Below, one piece after another: positions 46,868 through 55,600 of a stretch of DNA of 64,000 nucleotides. Position 1 is the first letter of the stretch; each line of letters opens with the position of its first letter. A model generated the notes under the pieces. It did not search any database. It was not told the origin of the DNA and was given only the letters and a program-made list of their open reading frames with translations. Source of the stretch: a virus; the IMG/VR virus record IMGVR_UViG_3300046543_000082, positions 1 through 64,000 of that record; one strand, 5' to 3'. A program made the position numbers and the translations under genes.

Positions 46868-47097
46868 TTGGCGGGAAAATGGCGGGATTCTATCGTAAAC
46901 AGATTCGGATATTGGCCTGTAGCGGATCGATTAGGCTTTTGTGATCACGCCGCAACTCGTTGAAAACGTTATCTAAACGCTCGTATTGGCGCGAGATGTG
47001 TTTTGATGTACCATTCAATCTCAAGTCCGGTCCCCGGCACCACGACATCTATAGTTCATAAGGGATTCCGTCATGCTTGGCGGGATGGTGGCGGGAT
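46868..47097. other. attP of phage Y with tRNA-like core and paired arm repeats
   Basis: Two 21-bp copies of TTGGCGGGA-NNN-TGGCGGGAT, 46868-46888 and 47077-47097, flank a core at 47021-47042 that reads like the end of a tRNA: T-loop TCAAGT, CCGGT, acceptor CCCCGGC and ACCA. The 5' half of a tRNA is missing, so it is not a gene but a typical attachment core; the acceptor would suit a leucine tRNA. Both arms on one molecule mean an intact attP. The remaining bases to 47110 contain no ORF. Confidence 0.7.
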
Positions 47098-47110
47098 CGA
47101 CTCTCTAACC

Positions 47111-48388
47111 CTACGCCGTGCCCTGCCGCAAACCATTCATGAAATAGCGCTGCTTGGCGGCCGGCGCTGCGGTGCCCGCGACCATCAGATTGATCCCCGA
47201 TGAATCGATGTCGCCATGGAATCGGATATCGAAAAATGGGATCGTCGAGCCAGAAACGGCATTGAAATATGCGACGTTCGGCGTTGACGCGCTGTCGAAC
47301 AGAAACTCGCAATTTCGGAACTGTTGCATCGTCGGCGCTGTGCCTTTGGTGGCGTAAAGATACGTCCCAGCGGCGTAGACCGTTCCGGGCGTAATGACGT
47401 TGAAGTTCGAATTCTTGACCGTCGAGCCGTTGAAAAATGCGATTGCAGGCTGGCCGTTCGACGGCGGGTTGGCGCCCGGAAAGCAGATACCGGAAATGTC
47501 CAGCCGTTCGTTGGCTCCGTTCAGATAGAGCAGATATGGGAAATAATCGTTCTCTACCTTGATGCGAAGGTCAACGCAGTTGTCGATCTGGATCGCATAC
47601 CCGCAACCGGAATATGACGGCTGCCCGACTCCTACGTAGACCGTGTAAAGCTGCACGAAATCATTGTCGTTTGCATACTCCAGCCACAGGGCCGGGTTCG
47701 TCCCGTAATTCAAAAGGCAGCAACCTATGAACGTGTTGCCGTCACTCTGCACCACCGGACCGAAGGTAGCAAATGGGCTGGCAAGATTCAGAACATTGTT
47801 AGAGCATAGGACGACGCCATACTTCCCCGCCGTCGTGACGTTATTGAAGCGCGAGATGTTGACGTTATTAAGATAGATCGGGATCGATGCGCCAGCATTC
47901 TGCATGCACACAGCGACGTTTTCCATGATTATGTTCGAACCGCCAGGCGCACCGAGGCGCTGATCTGTGGAAGTACCGCCGATGATCCCGACCGACGAAG
48001 GATTGGACGAAACGCCGAGCGCGGAAATGTTGAAATTCCGCAGCGTAATGTTGTTTGAGCCGGTAATGTCGAGCAGGACGCCTCCCGTCCCTGCGAGAAG
48101 CGTGCTGCCCGACGGAGGCAGAATGTAGACCAAGCCCCAGTCAGGCGCAATCATGCCGGCGCCTTCGATGGTCAACTGATCGAGATTCGTCGCATTCAGC
48201 GGATGGCGGATCATGTAGCCCGCTGACGTTTTTGGAATACGGACGAAACCGCTGTTGATCGCAGCCTGAAACGCGGCGCTATCGTCCGTTATGCCGTCGC
48301 CCTTGGCTCCATAGTCGATTACGGTCGGCAGACGGTCGGTCGGCTTGTAACAGAAGCCCTCGAAAGGATCGATCCATCTTGCTAACAT
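47111..48388 (-). CDS. Tailspike, pectate-lyase-like beta-helix
   Basis: 425 aa. Starts MLARWIDPFEGFCYKPTDRL; then PTVIDYGAKGDGITDDSAAF, the classic pectate-lyase-3 motif, followed by right-handed beta-helix rungs (NITLRNFNI, IIMENVAV, NVNISRFNNV). Such spikes bind and often cleave surface polysaccharide. The N-terminal head-binding domain is very short. Located at the far end of the late operon beside attP, a place open to exchange; X has an acyltransferase there. Confidence 0.8.
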   Translation of the reverse strand: MLARWIDPFEGFCYKPTDRLPTVIDYGAKGDGITDDSAAFQAAINSGFVRIPKTSAGYMIRHPLNATNLDQLTIEGAGMIAPDWGLVYILPPSGSTLLAGTGGVLLDITGSNNITLRNFNISALGVSSNPSSVGIIGGTSTDQRLGAPGGSNIIMENVAVCMQNAGASIPIYLNNVNISRFNNVTTAGKYGVVLCSNNVLNLASPFATFGPVVQSDGNTFIGCCLLNYGTNPALWLEYANDNDFVQLYTVYVGVGQPSYSGCGYAIQIDNCVDLRIKVENDYFPYLLYLNGANERLDISGICFPGANPPSNGQPAIAFFNGSTVKNSNFNVITPGTVYAAGTYLYATKGTAPTMQQFRNCEFLFDSASTPNVAYFNAVSGSTIPFFDIRFHGDIDSSGINLMVAGTAAPAAKQRYFMNGLRQGTA

Positions 48389-48910
48389 TTAAAAAGTTGG
48401 CGTAAAGCAGATCGGTAGACGGTTATCAGGTCCGCGCGATGTCGGAAGCTTGTCGATCAACTTCCAGTTCTCATCGAGCGCCCACCAGAGCTTGTACCCG
48501 AGTTTGAGGCCCGCGCTGGTCGTATGGCAGAAATGCTTGCCGTCGGCTGTGTGCGCCTTGAACTCCGTCAGCGTCGTGCCGTCATGCGTCAGTAGATCGA
48601 CAACCCATGTGGCCGGATCGTAGGGCAAGCCGAGCGGCCAATAACAGAAGCCGTATGCCGGGTTTCGCCATAGCCAGCGCGTACGAAGCCACCACTTCTC
48701 CCACCCGATCGGAGCGGGAGCGCCTGCTGGCTGGAAATAGCCGTCGATCCAACCCGAATCGAGCGGAGCATCGAACGTCTGAAACCAGCACAGCCAGTTC
48801 GGCAGGTAGCCGTCATCCTTGCAGAAAAGCGCGATGAGCGGTGCGAGCGGTACCGCAAGCAGGTACGTGAAAAGCACCTGAGCGATCGTAGCCAATACAT
48901 AGCGAATCAT
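48389..48910 (-). CDS. DUF7338-like membrane protein, 173 aa
   Basis: Start MIRYVLATIAQVLFTYLLAV at 48910; longer frame rejected. One or two N-terminal spans, then GYLPNWLCWFQTFDAPLDSG and RTRWLWRNPAYGF, which I know as a widespread phage family of unknown function near tail and lysis genes. One base before the spike. Confidence 0.7.
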   Translation of the reverse strand: MIRYVLATIAQVLFTYLLAVPLAPLIALFCKDDGYLPNWLCWFQTFDAPLDSGWIDGYFQPAGAPAPIGWEKWWLRTRWLWRNPAYGFCYWPLGLPYDPATWVVDLLTHDGTTLTEFKAHTADGKHFCHTTSAGLKLGYKLWWALDENWKLIDKLPTSRGPDNRLPICFTPTF

Positions 48911-48911
48911 C

Positions 48912-49520
48912 TCAGTGCCCCTTGAACAAGCTTGTTTCAGGGAGCGACGCCGGCGCGATAGGATCGGCGGCTGCCTGCGTATGAATGTTGATAGGAGCAT
49001 TCGCCGCTGCGTACCCGACATCAGCGATCATCTTCGTCTGACCAGCGCTTTCCTTGCTAGAGCCGAAATAATAGGAAATGATGGCTACCCACGCGGTTTG
49101 CAGGGTTCCCGTCATAACCAGCATCAGATTCTGCGCTGCGCCTTCCAGATGAGCGAACATCACCAATCCGAGCGTCCCGAAGAAGCCCAATGTGACGCCA
49201 ACCGCGAGGAACTGAAGCGTGTAGTCTTTTGGGTTCGCCGTTTGACGCGCTCGAGCGTTCTGGACATCTGCGAGACGATTGGCCTCTGCGGTAATCACGA
49301 GGCTCTGCATCTGCACTTTGTTCGCCATCTCCGCCTCTTTTAGCTTCTCGAGTGCGGTAGGATCGGCGGCAATAGCTGTGTTGACTGAATCGGCATCGTT
49401 GGACGTTCCGAGCACGCTCGAGATCAGTGCGCCGGCTACTCCGCCGAGCGGACCGCCGAGGGCCGTCCCGAGGAGAGGAGCAGCCTTTCCGACTACACTT
49501 GCGATATCAGACCATTGCAT
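48912..49520 (-). CDS. Holin, three-TM (GTA holin-like) family, 202 aa
   Basis: A Gly/Ala-rich hydrophobic N-terminal part, a helical middle with ALEKLKEAEMANKVQMQSLV, then two strong spans (YTLQFLAVGVTLGFFGTLGL, VMTGTLQTAWVAIISYYFG). This is the pattern of the 3TM holin family of gene transfer agents and phages. It lies next to the lysozyme gene and releases it through the inner membrane. Confidence 0.75.
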   Translation of the reverse strand: MQWSDIASVVGKAAPLLGTALGGPLGGVAGALISSVLGTSNDADSVNTAIAADPTALEKLKEAEMANKVQMQSLVITAEANRLADVQNARARQTANPKDYTLQFLAVGVTLGFFGTLGLVMFAHLEGAAQNLMLVMTGTLQTAWVAIISYYFGSSKESAGQTKMIADVGYAAANAPINIHTQAAADPIAPASLPETSLFKGH

Positions 49521-49521
49521 A

Positions 49522-49941
49522 TCAGGCTCCGTTTCTCATCATGTCGGCGAGACGCGTAGCGCGAGCGCCAACTTGCGTCGCCCATTTACTGGCGAGCATC
49601 CCGTTAGCTGCGGCCGCATAGTCGCCCCGCTGCACCGCCGCAAGCGTGTTCGCGAACGACAGCAGACCGCCCCCCATGTTGAACGCCATGTTGACCAGCA
49701 CGCGCTGACGAACCGGATCGAGTGTCGACCACCACGGCAGGTTTCGATCAAGCCATGCCGTCGTCCTACCGATGTCGTTCTCAAGCAGCGCGTTGCATTC
49801 ATCCTGCGAGATTCCGACATCGGTCAAGTTTCTGCCAACGCCGATGGTCGTCTTACCTACCGTGTCTACATACGGTTTGAGTCTCACGCCTTCGTCCCGG
49901 CATAGTTCCGAGACAAGCGTTGGCATGTCGAAATTGCTCAT
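49522..49941 (-). CDS. Endolysin, T4-type lysozyme (GH24)
   Basis: 139 aa from ATG 49941, upstream frame rejected. Catalytic E17-(8)-D26-(5)-T32 in DEGVRLKPYVDTVGKTTIGV, then GRNL. Helical C-terminal RQRVLVNMAFNMGGGLLSF as in phage lysozymes. It overlaps the upstream membrane-protein gene by four bases. Confidence 0.92.
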   Translation of the reverse strand: MSNFDMPTLVSELCRDEGVRLKPYVDTVGKTTIGVGRNLTDVGISQDECNALLENDIGRTTAWLDRNLPWWSTLDPVRQRVLVNMAFNMGGGLLSFANTLAAVQRGDYAAAANGMLASKWATQVGARATRLADMMRNGA

Positions 49942-50261
49942 GTGTTCACCTTGGCTCGGAAGTAGTACCAAACGGCCGTAGCAAGCCCGACAATAAGCGC
50001 CCACAGCCCTTTCTGCGCGAGATCCACGCGAAGTTCTTCATAGAACCTCGCCTTTGCCTCATGCCGCGCGATCATCGCCTCATGTGCTCTGCGATGCCCG
50101 TCCCAATCGCCGTTGGGGAATGCGTTGTGTAAGTCATCCACTCTGCGTATAACCTCGTCAACTTTGAGATCAGTTACACGCTGTTGTGTAACGTTCTCGG
50201 AGTGCCGCTGGTCCATGTCGGCTGAAAGGGCGTGAATCGCCGCGACTATGTCTTCGTGCAT
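49938..50261 (-). CDS. Coiled-coil tail-anchored membrane protein, 107 aa
   Basis: A charged helical body with one C-terminal span (GLWALIVGLATAVWYYF) and a basic end. Same plan and place as 10154-10456 of X. A second lysis protein or holin regulator is possible. Confidence 0.6.
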   Translation of the reverse strand: MHEDIVAAIHALSADMDQRHSENVTQQRVTDLKVDEVIRRVDDLHNAFPNGDWDGHRRAHEAMIARHEAKARFYEELRVDLAQKGLWALIVGLATAVWYYFRAKVNT

Positions 50262-50273
50262 TCGAAGCCCCGT

Positions 50274-50306
50274 AAAAAAGCCGCTCTAGGCGGCTATTGT
50301 TTTTTG
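50274..50306. terminator. Bidirectional terminator between lysis and fibre genes
   Basis: AGCCGC/GCGGCT stem with TTTTTT on the minus strand side and a T-rich ATTGTTTTTTG on the plus side. Placed between the fibre stop and the membrane gene start. Confidence 0.7.
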
Positions 50307-50310
50307 TGCG

Positions 50311-51864
50311 TCACACTCGCGCGTCCGCAATCAACAAGGCGCTTGTGCTGAGTCTCAAAATTCCGGCTTGACCCGTAGTCGCGCCAGCCACCGTGCAGTT
50401 CACGAGCAGCCCTGTCGTCGACGATGAGGCAGTCACTAACGACATAGCGGAGATCGCGAAGCTTGATCCTGCTACGGCAACAAATGCCGCTGCGGTGCCG
50501 GAAACGAATGTCAAGACAGGCTGCAGCCGCATAGGTGCGGCGAGAGGAATCAGCGCCTGGAAGTTTGTCGCAGACGTGAAGACGCCCGTTCCGATCACTT
50601 CCTGAGTGAATGCGACGGGATCGGTAAGGTTCTGGACATTCCGATTCACGCGCCCCAATTCGGCATCCGCTCCCCTATATTCGAACGGCGTCGGGAGACC
50701 TGCGGCCGGAGCATTGGGCGGGCTTTCTTCAAGTTGCCATTGGGCCGTATTGACAGCGAACGTGACGTTCACAGGCAAATTAATTCTGATAGACAGATTG
50801 TCCGAAAAATCCGTACCTATAGTTTTTCCCGAAATAGAGGGGATAGCCAACGAGACAGAGAAGAATGTTGGAACCGTCGTGATATTCCAATTTACTGTGT
50901 TGGTCGTTGTTACTGAAGAACTCCCCCCGGCGCCGAAGTTTTGAGTAGTAGCCACGGTAGGAATGGTGATCGTTCCGGAGTCAGTCCATAGCCACATGCC
51001 CAGGGTTGCAGTATGGTTCTCAAGCGTGCGAACACTTGGGATATGTTGACTAATTGCGCTTCCGGTAACGCTTGCTGCGACCGTCTGAGATAACTTCATG
51101 AAAGAAGAAGCGGGCGTTGTCATCCCTACAGGCGTACCGCCCGCTGTAAATGCCGTCTTCGATACCGTGATAGAAGATGACCCGGCGCCAGAAACACAAA
51201 TCCACATATCGGCGGTGAACGGGAAAAGGCCCGAGGCGATCGTGAACGAAGTACCGGAGCGCCAGAAATCGAAATTGCCATCCGCAATATAGTTGCGATG
51301 GCTCGTGCGGCTCTGATAGTACGGAATTCCCTGCGCGAGTTGCCCCGTCTGAACGCGGAAATTCGTGCCGTCGTAATATAGTTGATACGGCGTTCCTACC
51401 GCTAGTGCGCCTGACCACAGACCAAGGCCGTTCGATTGTGTAATCGTCTTGGCGCCTACCGACGAAATGTTGATAGTCGGATTGGTCAGCGTGTTAGTCG
51501 ATGTCGGCGTGTAGGTGAACTCTTGACCAACCGTGTAGGCAGTAATCGCAGGAGCCGAGCCGGCAATGATCGCATCGCCTGTTCCGCTGATCGAACTGAG
51601 TACGGTAGAAGTGCTGTTCTGGATTTGGCTAAGATTCGCAGCGTCTGTGAGCGCCGTACCGTTGCCGAGGTTGGTGATCCGGAAGCCACCAAGCGGGATG
51701 TTCGCGATCGGAGTCTGCTGGCCGTCCTTCGTCAAACAATTCGTGAGGCCATTGTTTGCGATGTCAGAAAGCGTATTATTGGCCCAGGTCGAGCTAATGG
51801 TAGTTCCTGTAACTACAGGATTACCCGAAATTAACGAGAACACGCCGGAGCCGTTGTAGGCCAT
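50311..51864 (-). CDS. Tail fibre, 517 aa
   Basis: N-terminal AYNGSGVFSLISGNPVVTGT, then TLSDIANNGLTNCLTKDGQQ: the virion-binding start typical of podovirus fibres. The body is beta-rich; NYIADGNFDFWRSGTSFTIA marks a carbohydrate-binding-like module found in receptor-binding proteins. No S74 domain, unlike the X fibre. Terminator hairpins lie on both sides. Confidence 0.78.
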   Translation of the reverse strand: MAYNGSGVFSLISGNPVVTGTTISSTWANNTLSDIANNGLTNCLTKDGQQTPIANIPLGGFRITNLGNGTALTDAANLSQIQNSTSTVLSSISGTGDAIIAGSAPAITAYTVGQEFTYTPTSTNTLTNPTINISSVGAKTITQSNGLGLWSGALAVGTPYQLYYDGTNFRVQTGQLAQGIPYYQSRTSHRNYIADGNFDFWRSGTSFTIASGLFPFTADMWICVSGAGSSSITVSKTAFTAGGTPVGMTTPASSFMKLSQTVAASVTGSAISQHIPSVRTLENHTATLGMWLWTDSGTITIPTVATTQNFGAGGSSSVTTTNTVNWNITTVPTFFSVSLAIPSISGKTIGTDFSDNLSIRINLPVNVTFAVNTAQWQLEESPPNAPAAGLPTPFEYRGADAELGRVNRNVQNLTDPVAFTQEVIGTGVFTSATNFQALIPLAAPMRLQPVLTFVSGTAAAFVAVAGSSFAISAMSLVTASSSTTGLLVNCTVAGATTGQAGILRLSTSALLIADARV

Positions 51865-51879
51865 CTTGTCACCTAAAAT

Positions 51880-51902
51880 GAAAAAGGCCGCGCTTGGCGG
51901 CC
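51880..51902 (-). terminator. Leftward terminator before fibre gene (phage Y)
   Basis: GGCCGC/GCGGCC stem, 5-base loop, followed on the minus strand by TTTTTC. Same place as 11369-11390. Confidence 0.65.
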
Positions 51903-51917
51903 CTTAAAGGGAGAAAT

Positions 51918-52139
51918 ATGAACAACAGTCAGTTCTGGCAGATCGCGATTTCGTCTGCCGTTGTCGGTGCCATACCGGCTATCAAATCAGTGGTTAGCGA
52001 GTGCCGCGCCAAGCGCCGCCGCGAAGGGAGACGCCCCTTTCTGTACGAATTGGCCTACCGGTTGGGCAAACGCTGGTCGAGCCATAAGAGCCGCCTGCGT
52101 AGCTCGTTGCCCGATGCCGGTATAGGGAAGCGCGGATAG
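51918..52139 (+). CDS. Antisense membrane microprotein, 73 aa (Y copy)
   Basis: ATG 51918 after GGGAGAAAT. MNNSQFWQIAISSAVVGAIP is one span, followed by a very basic tail (RAKRRREGRR...). It overlaps the ejection gene (51987) by 153 bases. The X counterpart at 11403 is shorter, but start motif, span, charge and hairpin-leader context are the same. An earlier in-frame start lies within the hairpin and was not chosen. Confidence 0.5.
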   Translation: MNNSQFWQIAISSAVVGAIPAIKSVVSECRAKRRREGRRPFLYELAYRLGKRWSSHKSRLRSSLPDAGIGKRG

Positions 52140-53711
52140 CCCTGCTGCCGCGGCTGCCGCAAGGGTAGGAACACCAAATCCCGCTGCCGTCGCTCCGCCG
52201 CCACCTAATGCGCCGATAATTCCCATCAGCGCCGCGCGACCCGGCGTCCCGCTATCAGGATATTTCGAGCCGAGCACTTTTTGGCCAGCGCTCGACAAAT
52301 CCTGCATGAGCGCATTCCCCGTTGCTGTCGCGCCCTTTCCGACCGACTTATCGGAGCTGCGCACGGCGTTCTGGAGTTGCCCGGCGGTGAAAATGCCGTC
52401 ATTATTCATTGCACCTTGCGATCCGGCTGCAGCTCGAAGGCGCACGAATTTCGCATACGCCGCGTTGGCGTTCGAAAGATTCTGCACATCGGCAGGCGCG
52501 TTATAGCGCGTTAGCGATGTATCGATGGCGTTCTTAATTTCGCCGACAGCCTGGCCGAGTTGGCGATTATCGAACGACGCATCTCCGGTGTAGCCGCTTG
52601 CTATGCGCGACAATTCGCTCTGAGCACCCTTGAGCGTCGGTCCATCCATTTGTCCCTGCGGCCCAAGCTTACCCATCACCTGAGTTTTAAGGATATTCAT
52701 GAACGTCTGCTGCTGCGGAGCGGGAAGGTTCTGAACCATTCCCGTAAGATTCGAGATGTCCGATTGGAAGTGTGGATCGGTCGCCTTGAACGTCATGTTA
52801 GAAAGCGCGCCATCATAGGCATTGCTGATCTGAGACTTTACGGCTTGCACCGCGTCCTGCCCTACAGGCCCATCATAAGTCTTGCCAATCGGCGCTAGAA
52901 CGTCGTTGTAGACAGCTTTATTGAAGCTTTGAACTGATCGCTGCTGAGCGTTCTTTATCATGTCGCCGAGGATCGGGACGCTCGTGAGTTTGTCCTCGGT
53001 ACGTGCGAATCCGCCGCCGAGCGTTTGGCCGGGCGTCATCGTCACGCCAGCATCTGCCAACGTCCTTTGCGCGGTTCCATTGGCGCCAGAAATGACCTTC
53101 CCCAGTGCATTTGCCAGCGTTGCGCCGACCGCGCCGAAAGCTGCGCCGGTGCCTGCTTGAGTGCCTTTCTGTTGCCAATAGCCTTCCTGGCTATTCGGAT
53201 CAGAAGGCGTCATCGCCCCGCTTGCAGCACCTACAGCCGCGCCGGTTCCAATTCGACCGAGTGCAGTTGCCGTAGCGGCGGCCGGCGCTAGAGTCGCCAA
53301 CGGAGCAGTCGCAACGATATTGCCGCCGATCTTGCCCGCGGTATTCGTGAGCGGGTTCGCTGCCGCATAAGGCTGATTCTGAGTGTCTAAGTTCTTGACG
53401 CCCTGCTGCGCATCGTTGACGAGCCACGGACCAACATTGTCCGATCCCACCGCGCTCAGCCCTTTTCCAAGCAATTCTTGAGCGCCGAGAACGGTGTTTC
53501 CGAACCCATGTCCCAAGCCTGCGCCGAGCGATGCCAGATATCCAGGCGCTCCTTGTTGCGGAGGCTGCGGCGGTTGAGGCGGCTGAGCCGGAGGAGCAGA
53601 TGCAGGTTGAGCACCAGATGCGGCTTGCGCATTGTTCGCAATCAGCGCATCCAGCGGAGACGCCTGCTGAGGCGCGGCATTACTCGCAATAAGATCATCC
53701 AAGGCGCTCAT
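51987..53711 (-). CDS. Large Ala-rich internal virion/ejection protein, 574 aa
   Basis: Start MSALDDLIASNAAPQQASPL at 53711, overlapping the upstream stop. Contains two copies of a DLIASNA/DALIANNA motif near the N-terminus, then Gly/Ala-rich helical stretches (GHGFGNTVLGAQELLGKGL, VGAASGAMTP). Counterpart of 11478-13541, diverged in the middle. Presumed channel-forming ejection protein. Confidence 0.65.
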   Translation of the reverse strand: MSALDDLIASNAAPQQASPLDALIANNAQAASGAQPASAPPAQPPQPPQPPQQGAPGYLASLGAGLGHGFGNTVLGAQELLGKGLSAVGSDNVGPWLVNDAQQGVKNLDTQNQPYAAANPLTNTAGKIGGNIVATAPLATLAPAAATATALGRIGTGAAVGAASGAMTPSDPNSQEGYWQQKGTQAGTGAAFGAVGATLANALGKVISGANGTAQRTLADAGVTMTPGQTLGGGFARTEDKLTSVPILGDMIKNAQQRSVQSFNKAVYNDVLAPIGKTYDGPVGQDAVQAVKSQISNAYDGALSNMTFKATDPHFQSDISNLTGMVQNLPAPQQQTFMNILKTQVMGKLGPQGQMDGPTLKGAQSELSRIASGYTGDASFDNRQLGQAVGEIKNAIDTSLTRYNAPADVQNLSNANAAYAKFVRLRAAAGSQGAMNNDGIFTAGQLQNAVRSSDKSVGKGATATGNALMQDLSSAGQKVLGSKYPDSGTPGRAALMGIIGALGGGGATAAGFGVPTLAAAAAAGLSALPYTGIGQRATQAALMARPAFAQPVGQFVQKGASPFAAALGAALANH

Positions 53712-55600
53712 TTCAGAATCCCGTTCGAGACAGCCCATTCAAGCCGCTGACGCAATTGCGGATTAGATGCCGCAGCTTTCAAAGCCTGCGCTTTTGCTGG
53801 ACCGGTTGGCATGGAATTGAAGCTCGACACCTGATTGGCGACCGCGGGCGTCATGTTCTGATCGAACTGGTTTTCCTTCTGGTTGTATGCCTTGGCATCA
53901 CCAGAGGTATAGGCGCCGGACAAGTAATCGGACTTCAGCAGACGCGTTTGAATCTGTCCGCGCAGTGTGTCAAGACCATTTTGAACCGCTTGTTTCGGTG
54001 CACCATACGAAGGAATCGAGCCGTAGACGAGATCGCGCGCTGCGTCTGAATTGATGCCGAGCTGAGAGCCGAGATTCGTCACAAGGTTGTCGCGCGACTT
54101 CTCATATTCGGCTGCGTTGGCGCTGAACAGGCCGGCGAACTTTGCTCCCGCAGGGCCGATTGTAGCCATCGAAGCACCCTGCGCAAGCTTCGACATGTTG
54201 TCCACGTCTTGAAGGGCTGCTGGCGCGCCAGAGCGAACTGTTTGCAGGTTCTGATACGACTTCTGCATCGTATCCACTTGTCCTTTGACGGTTGCCTCGG
54301 CGTTGGCTTGGGCGCCCATCGGAGCACTTGCCGCAGGCCGGCCGGACGGCGCACTACCTTGTCCGCTCCCGAAAACTCCGCTCGGGCCATTCTCGTGCAG
54401 CGCGATCGCCGTCGACAGAGCCTGGCGCTGAAGCGGGTTGGTCAGGTCGATTTTCTGGTTCGGCGGGATGCCAAGACGTTGCGAAACGTCTTTGATATAC
54501 GCCTGCGTGTCGTTCTCGTTCGGAGGAGCCCATTTCGAGATAACATCGGAAATCGTGTTGACGCCCTGCTTACCGTAGCTCGCGAGATTGCCATCGAGAG
54601 CAGCCAAGCCCGTTTGCATGTCCGGGTATTGCGCCAGTTTCCCACCGGGCATCATCGCGCCGGGGTTGTTGTTGCGCACCGGAGCAGGAGCGCTCGGATT
54701 CGTTACCTGCGCCTCATTCGAATACTCCATTTGCTGCGTTTGCGGGTTATACACTTGAACCGGCTTGAACTGAGCGCCACCAGCCGCATTCGCTGAGGCG
54801 TTGCCCTGCATGACCCCCTGAGCGCCTTGAATCGGCTGCACCTTGGCGACGTTGCCAGATGCGTCGAAAAGAGGCGTCGAGCCGTCCGGGATCGCGGGAT
54901 TGAATGCGACCGGTTGCTGAGTGAACGGATTACGCATGATGCCGGGGCCGGTAGTCGGCGCGACATAGCTGTCTTTTTGGAACTGAGCTTGATTTGCCTT
55001 CACCGGGTCGAAGCCGCCCTGTCGGGCCTGCATTGTAGCTGCGGTCGGCGCATATGCCGCAACAGTCGACTTGAACAGTTCCTTTTGCCCTTCCGGCGTC
55101 ATATACATCATTGCTGCTGCGGTCGTCGGGATGCCGTTCGGATTCAGCGGACCACCGGGCGAAAGCAATCCTCCGCTCTGTTGCGGGGCAGCAGTTTGTG
55201 CCGGCGCCGTTGATCCGCTGCTGCCAAGTGCGCTTGCCAGCGCTTGCGGATTCGCGCTCGACGAGTCACTTGACCCATCCGAAGTGCCGCCAGTGCCAGA
55301 CGATGCAGGAGGTGAACCAGTAAGAGCAGCCCATTGATTCTGTCCAAGCTGGTTGTACCCCTGCGCGACGTTTTGCTGCATCTTCGCTGCCATCAGCGCT
55401 TGGCCCAATTGAGCCAACCCACCGACCGCACTGTACTTCGGCACGATCGAATATTGGCCCGATCCGACAGCCTGGGTGTTCTGCGGCTGGAAGGATTGCT
55501 GCATCAGAGCCTGCGCTAACGCCTGCTGCTGCTGAAGCTGATATGCGTTCCCCTGAAACTGCGGAAGAACCGTCATTCCCGGCATTGCTGCGCTAGCCAT
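53708..55600 (-). CDS. Internal virion protein with a muralytic-like domain
   Basis: 630 aa. Gln-rich N-terminal part, then a domain around residues 310-410: VRNNNPGAMMPGGKLAQYPD, MQTGLAALDGNLASYGKQGV, ISKWAPPNENDTQAYIKDVS. This pattern recurs in podovirus structural proteins presumed to act on peptidoglycan. It replaces the SLT domain of X (13538), while the end (YNQKENQFDQNMTPAVANQV) is homologous. Confidence 0.7.
   Translation of the reverse strand: MASAAMPGMTVLPQFQGNAYQLQQQQALAQALMQQSFQPQNTQAVGSGQYSIVPKYSAVGGLAQLGQALMAAKMQQNVAQGYNQLGQNQWAALTGSPPASSGTGGTSDGSSDSSSANPQALASALGSSGSTAPAQTAAPQQSGGLLSPGGPLNPNGIPTTAAAMMYMTPEGQKELFKSTVAAYAPTAATMQARQGGFDPVKANQAQFQKDSYVAPTTGPGIMRNPFTQQPVAFNPAIPDGSTPLFDASGNVAKVQPIQGAQGVMQGNASANAAGGAQFKPVQVYNPQTQQMEYSNEAQVTNPSAPAPVRNNNPGAMMPGGKLAQYPDMQTGLAALDGNLASYGKQGVNTISDVISKWAPPNENDTQAYIKDVSQRLGIPPNQKIDLTNPLQRQALSTAIALHENGPSGVFGSGQGSAPSGRPAASAPMGAQANAEATVKGQVDTMQKSYQNLQTVRSGAPAALQDVDNMSKLAQGASMATIGPAGAKFAGLFSANAAEYEKSRDNLVTNLGSQLGINSDAARDLVYGSIPSYGAPKQAVQNGLDTLRGQIQTRLLKSDYLSGAYTSGDAKAYNQKENQFDQNMTPAVANQVSSFNSMPTGPAKAQALKAAASNPQLRQRLEWAVSNGILK

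Noticed and set aside
47021-47042. Possible tRNA gene
   Set aside because: Only the T-loop to CCA end is present; the bases before it cannot form the T-stem or the rest of the tRNA. It is an attachment core.
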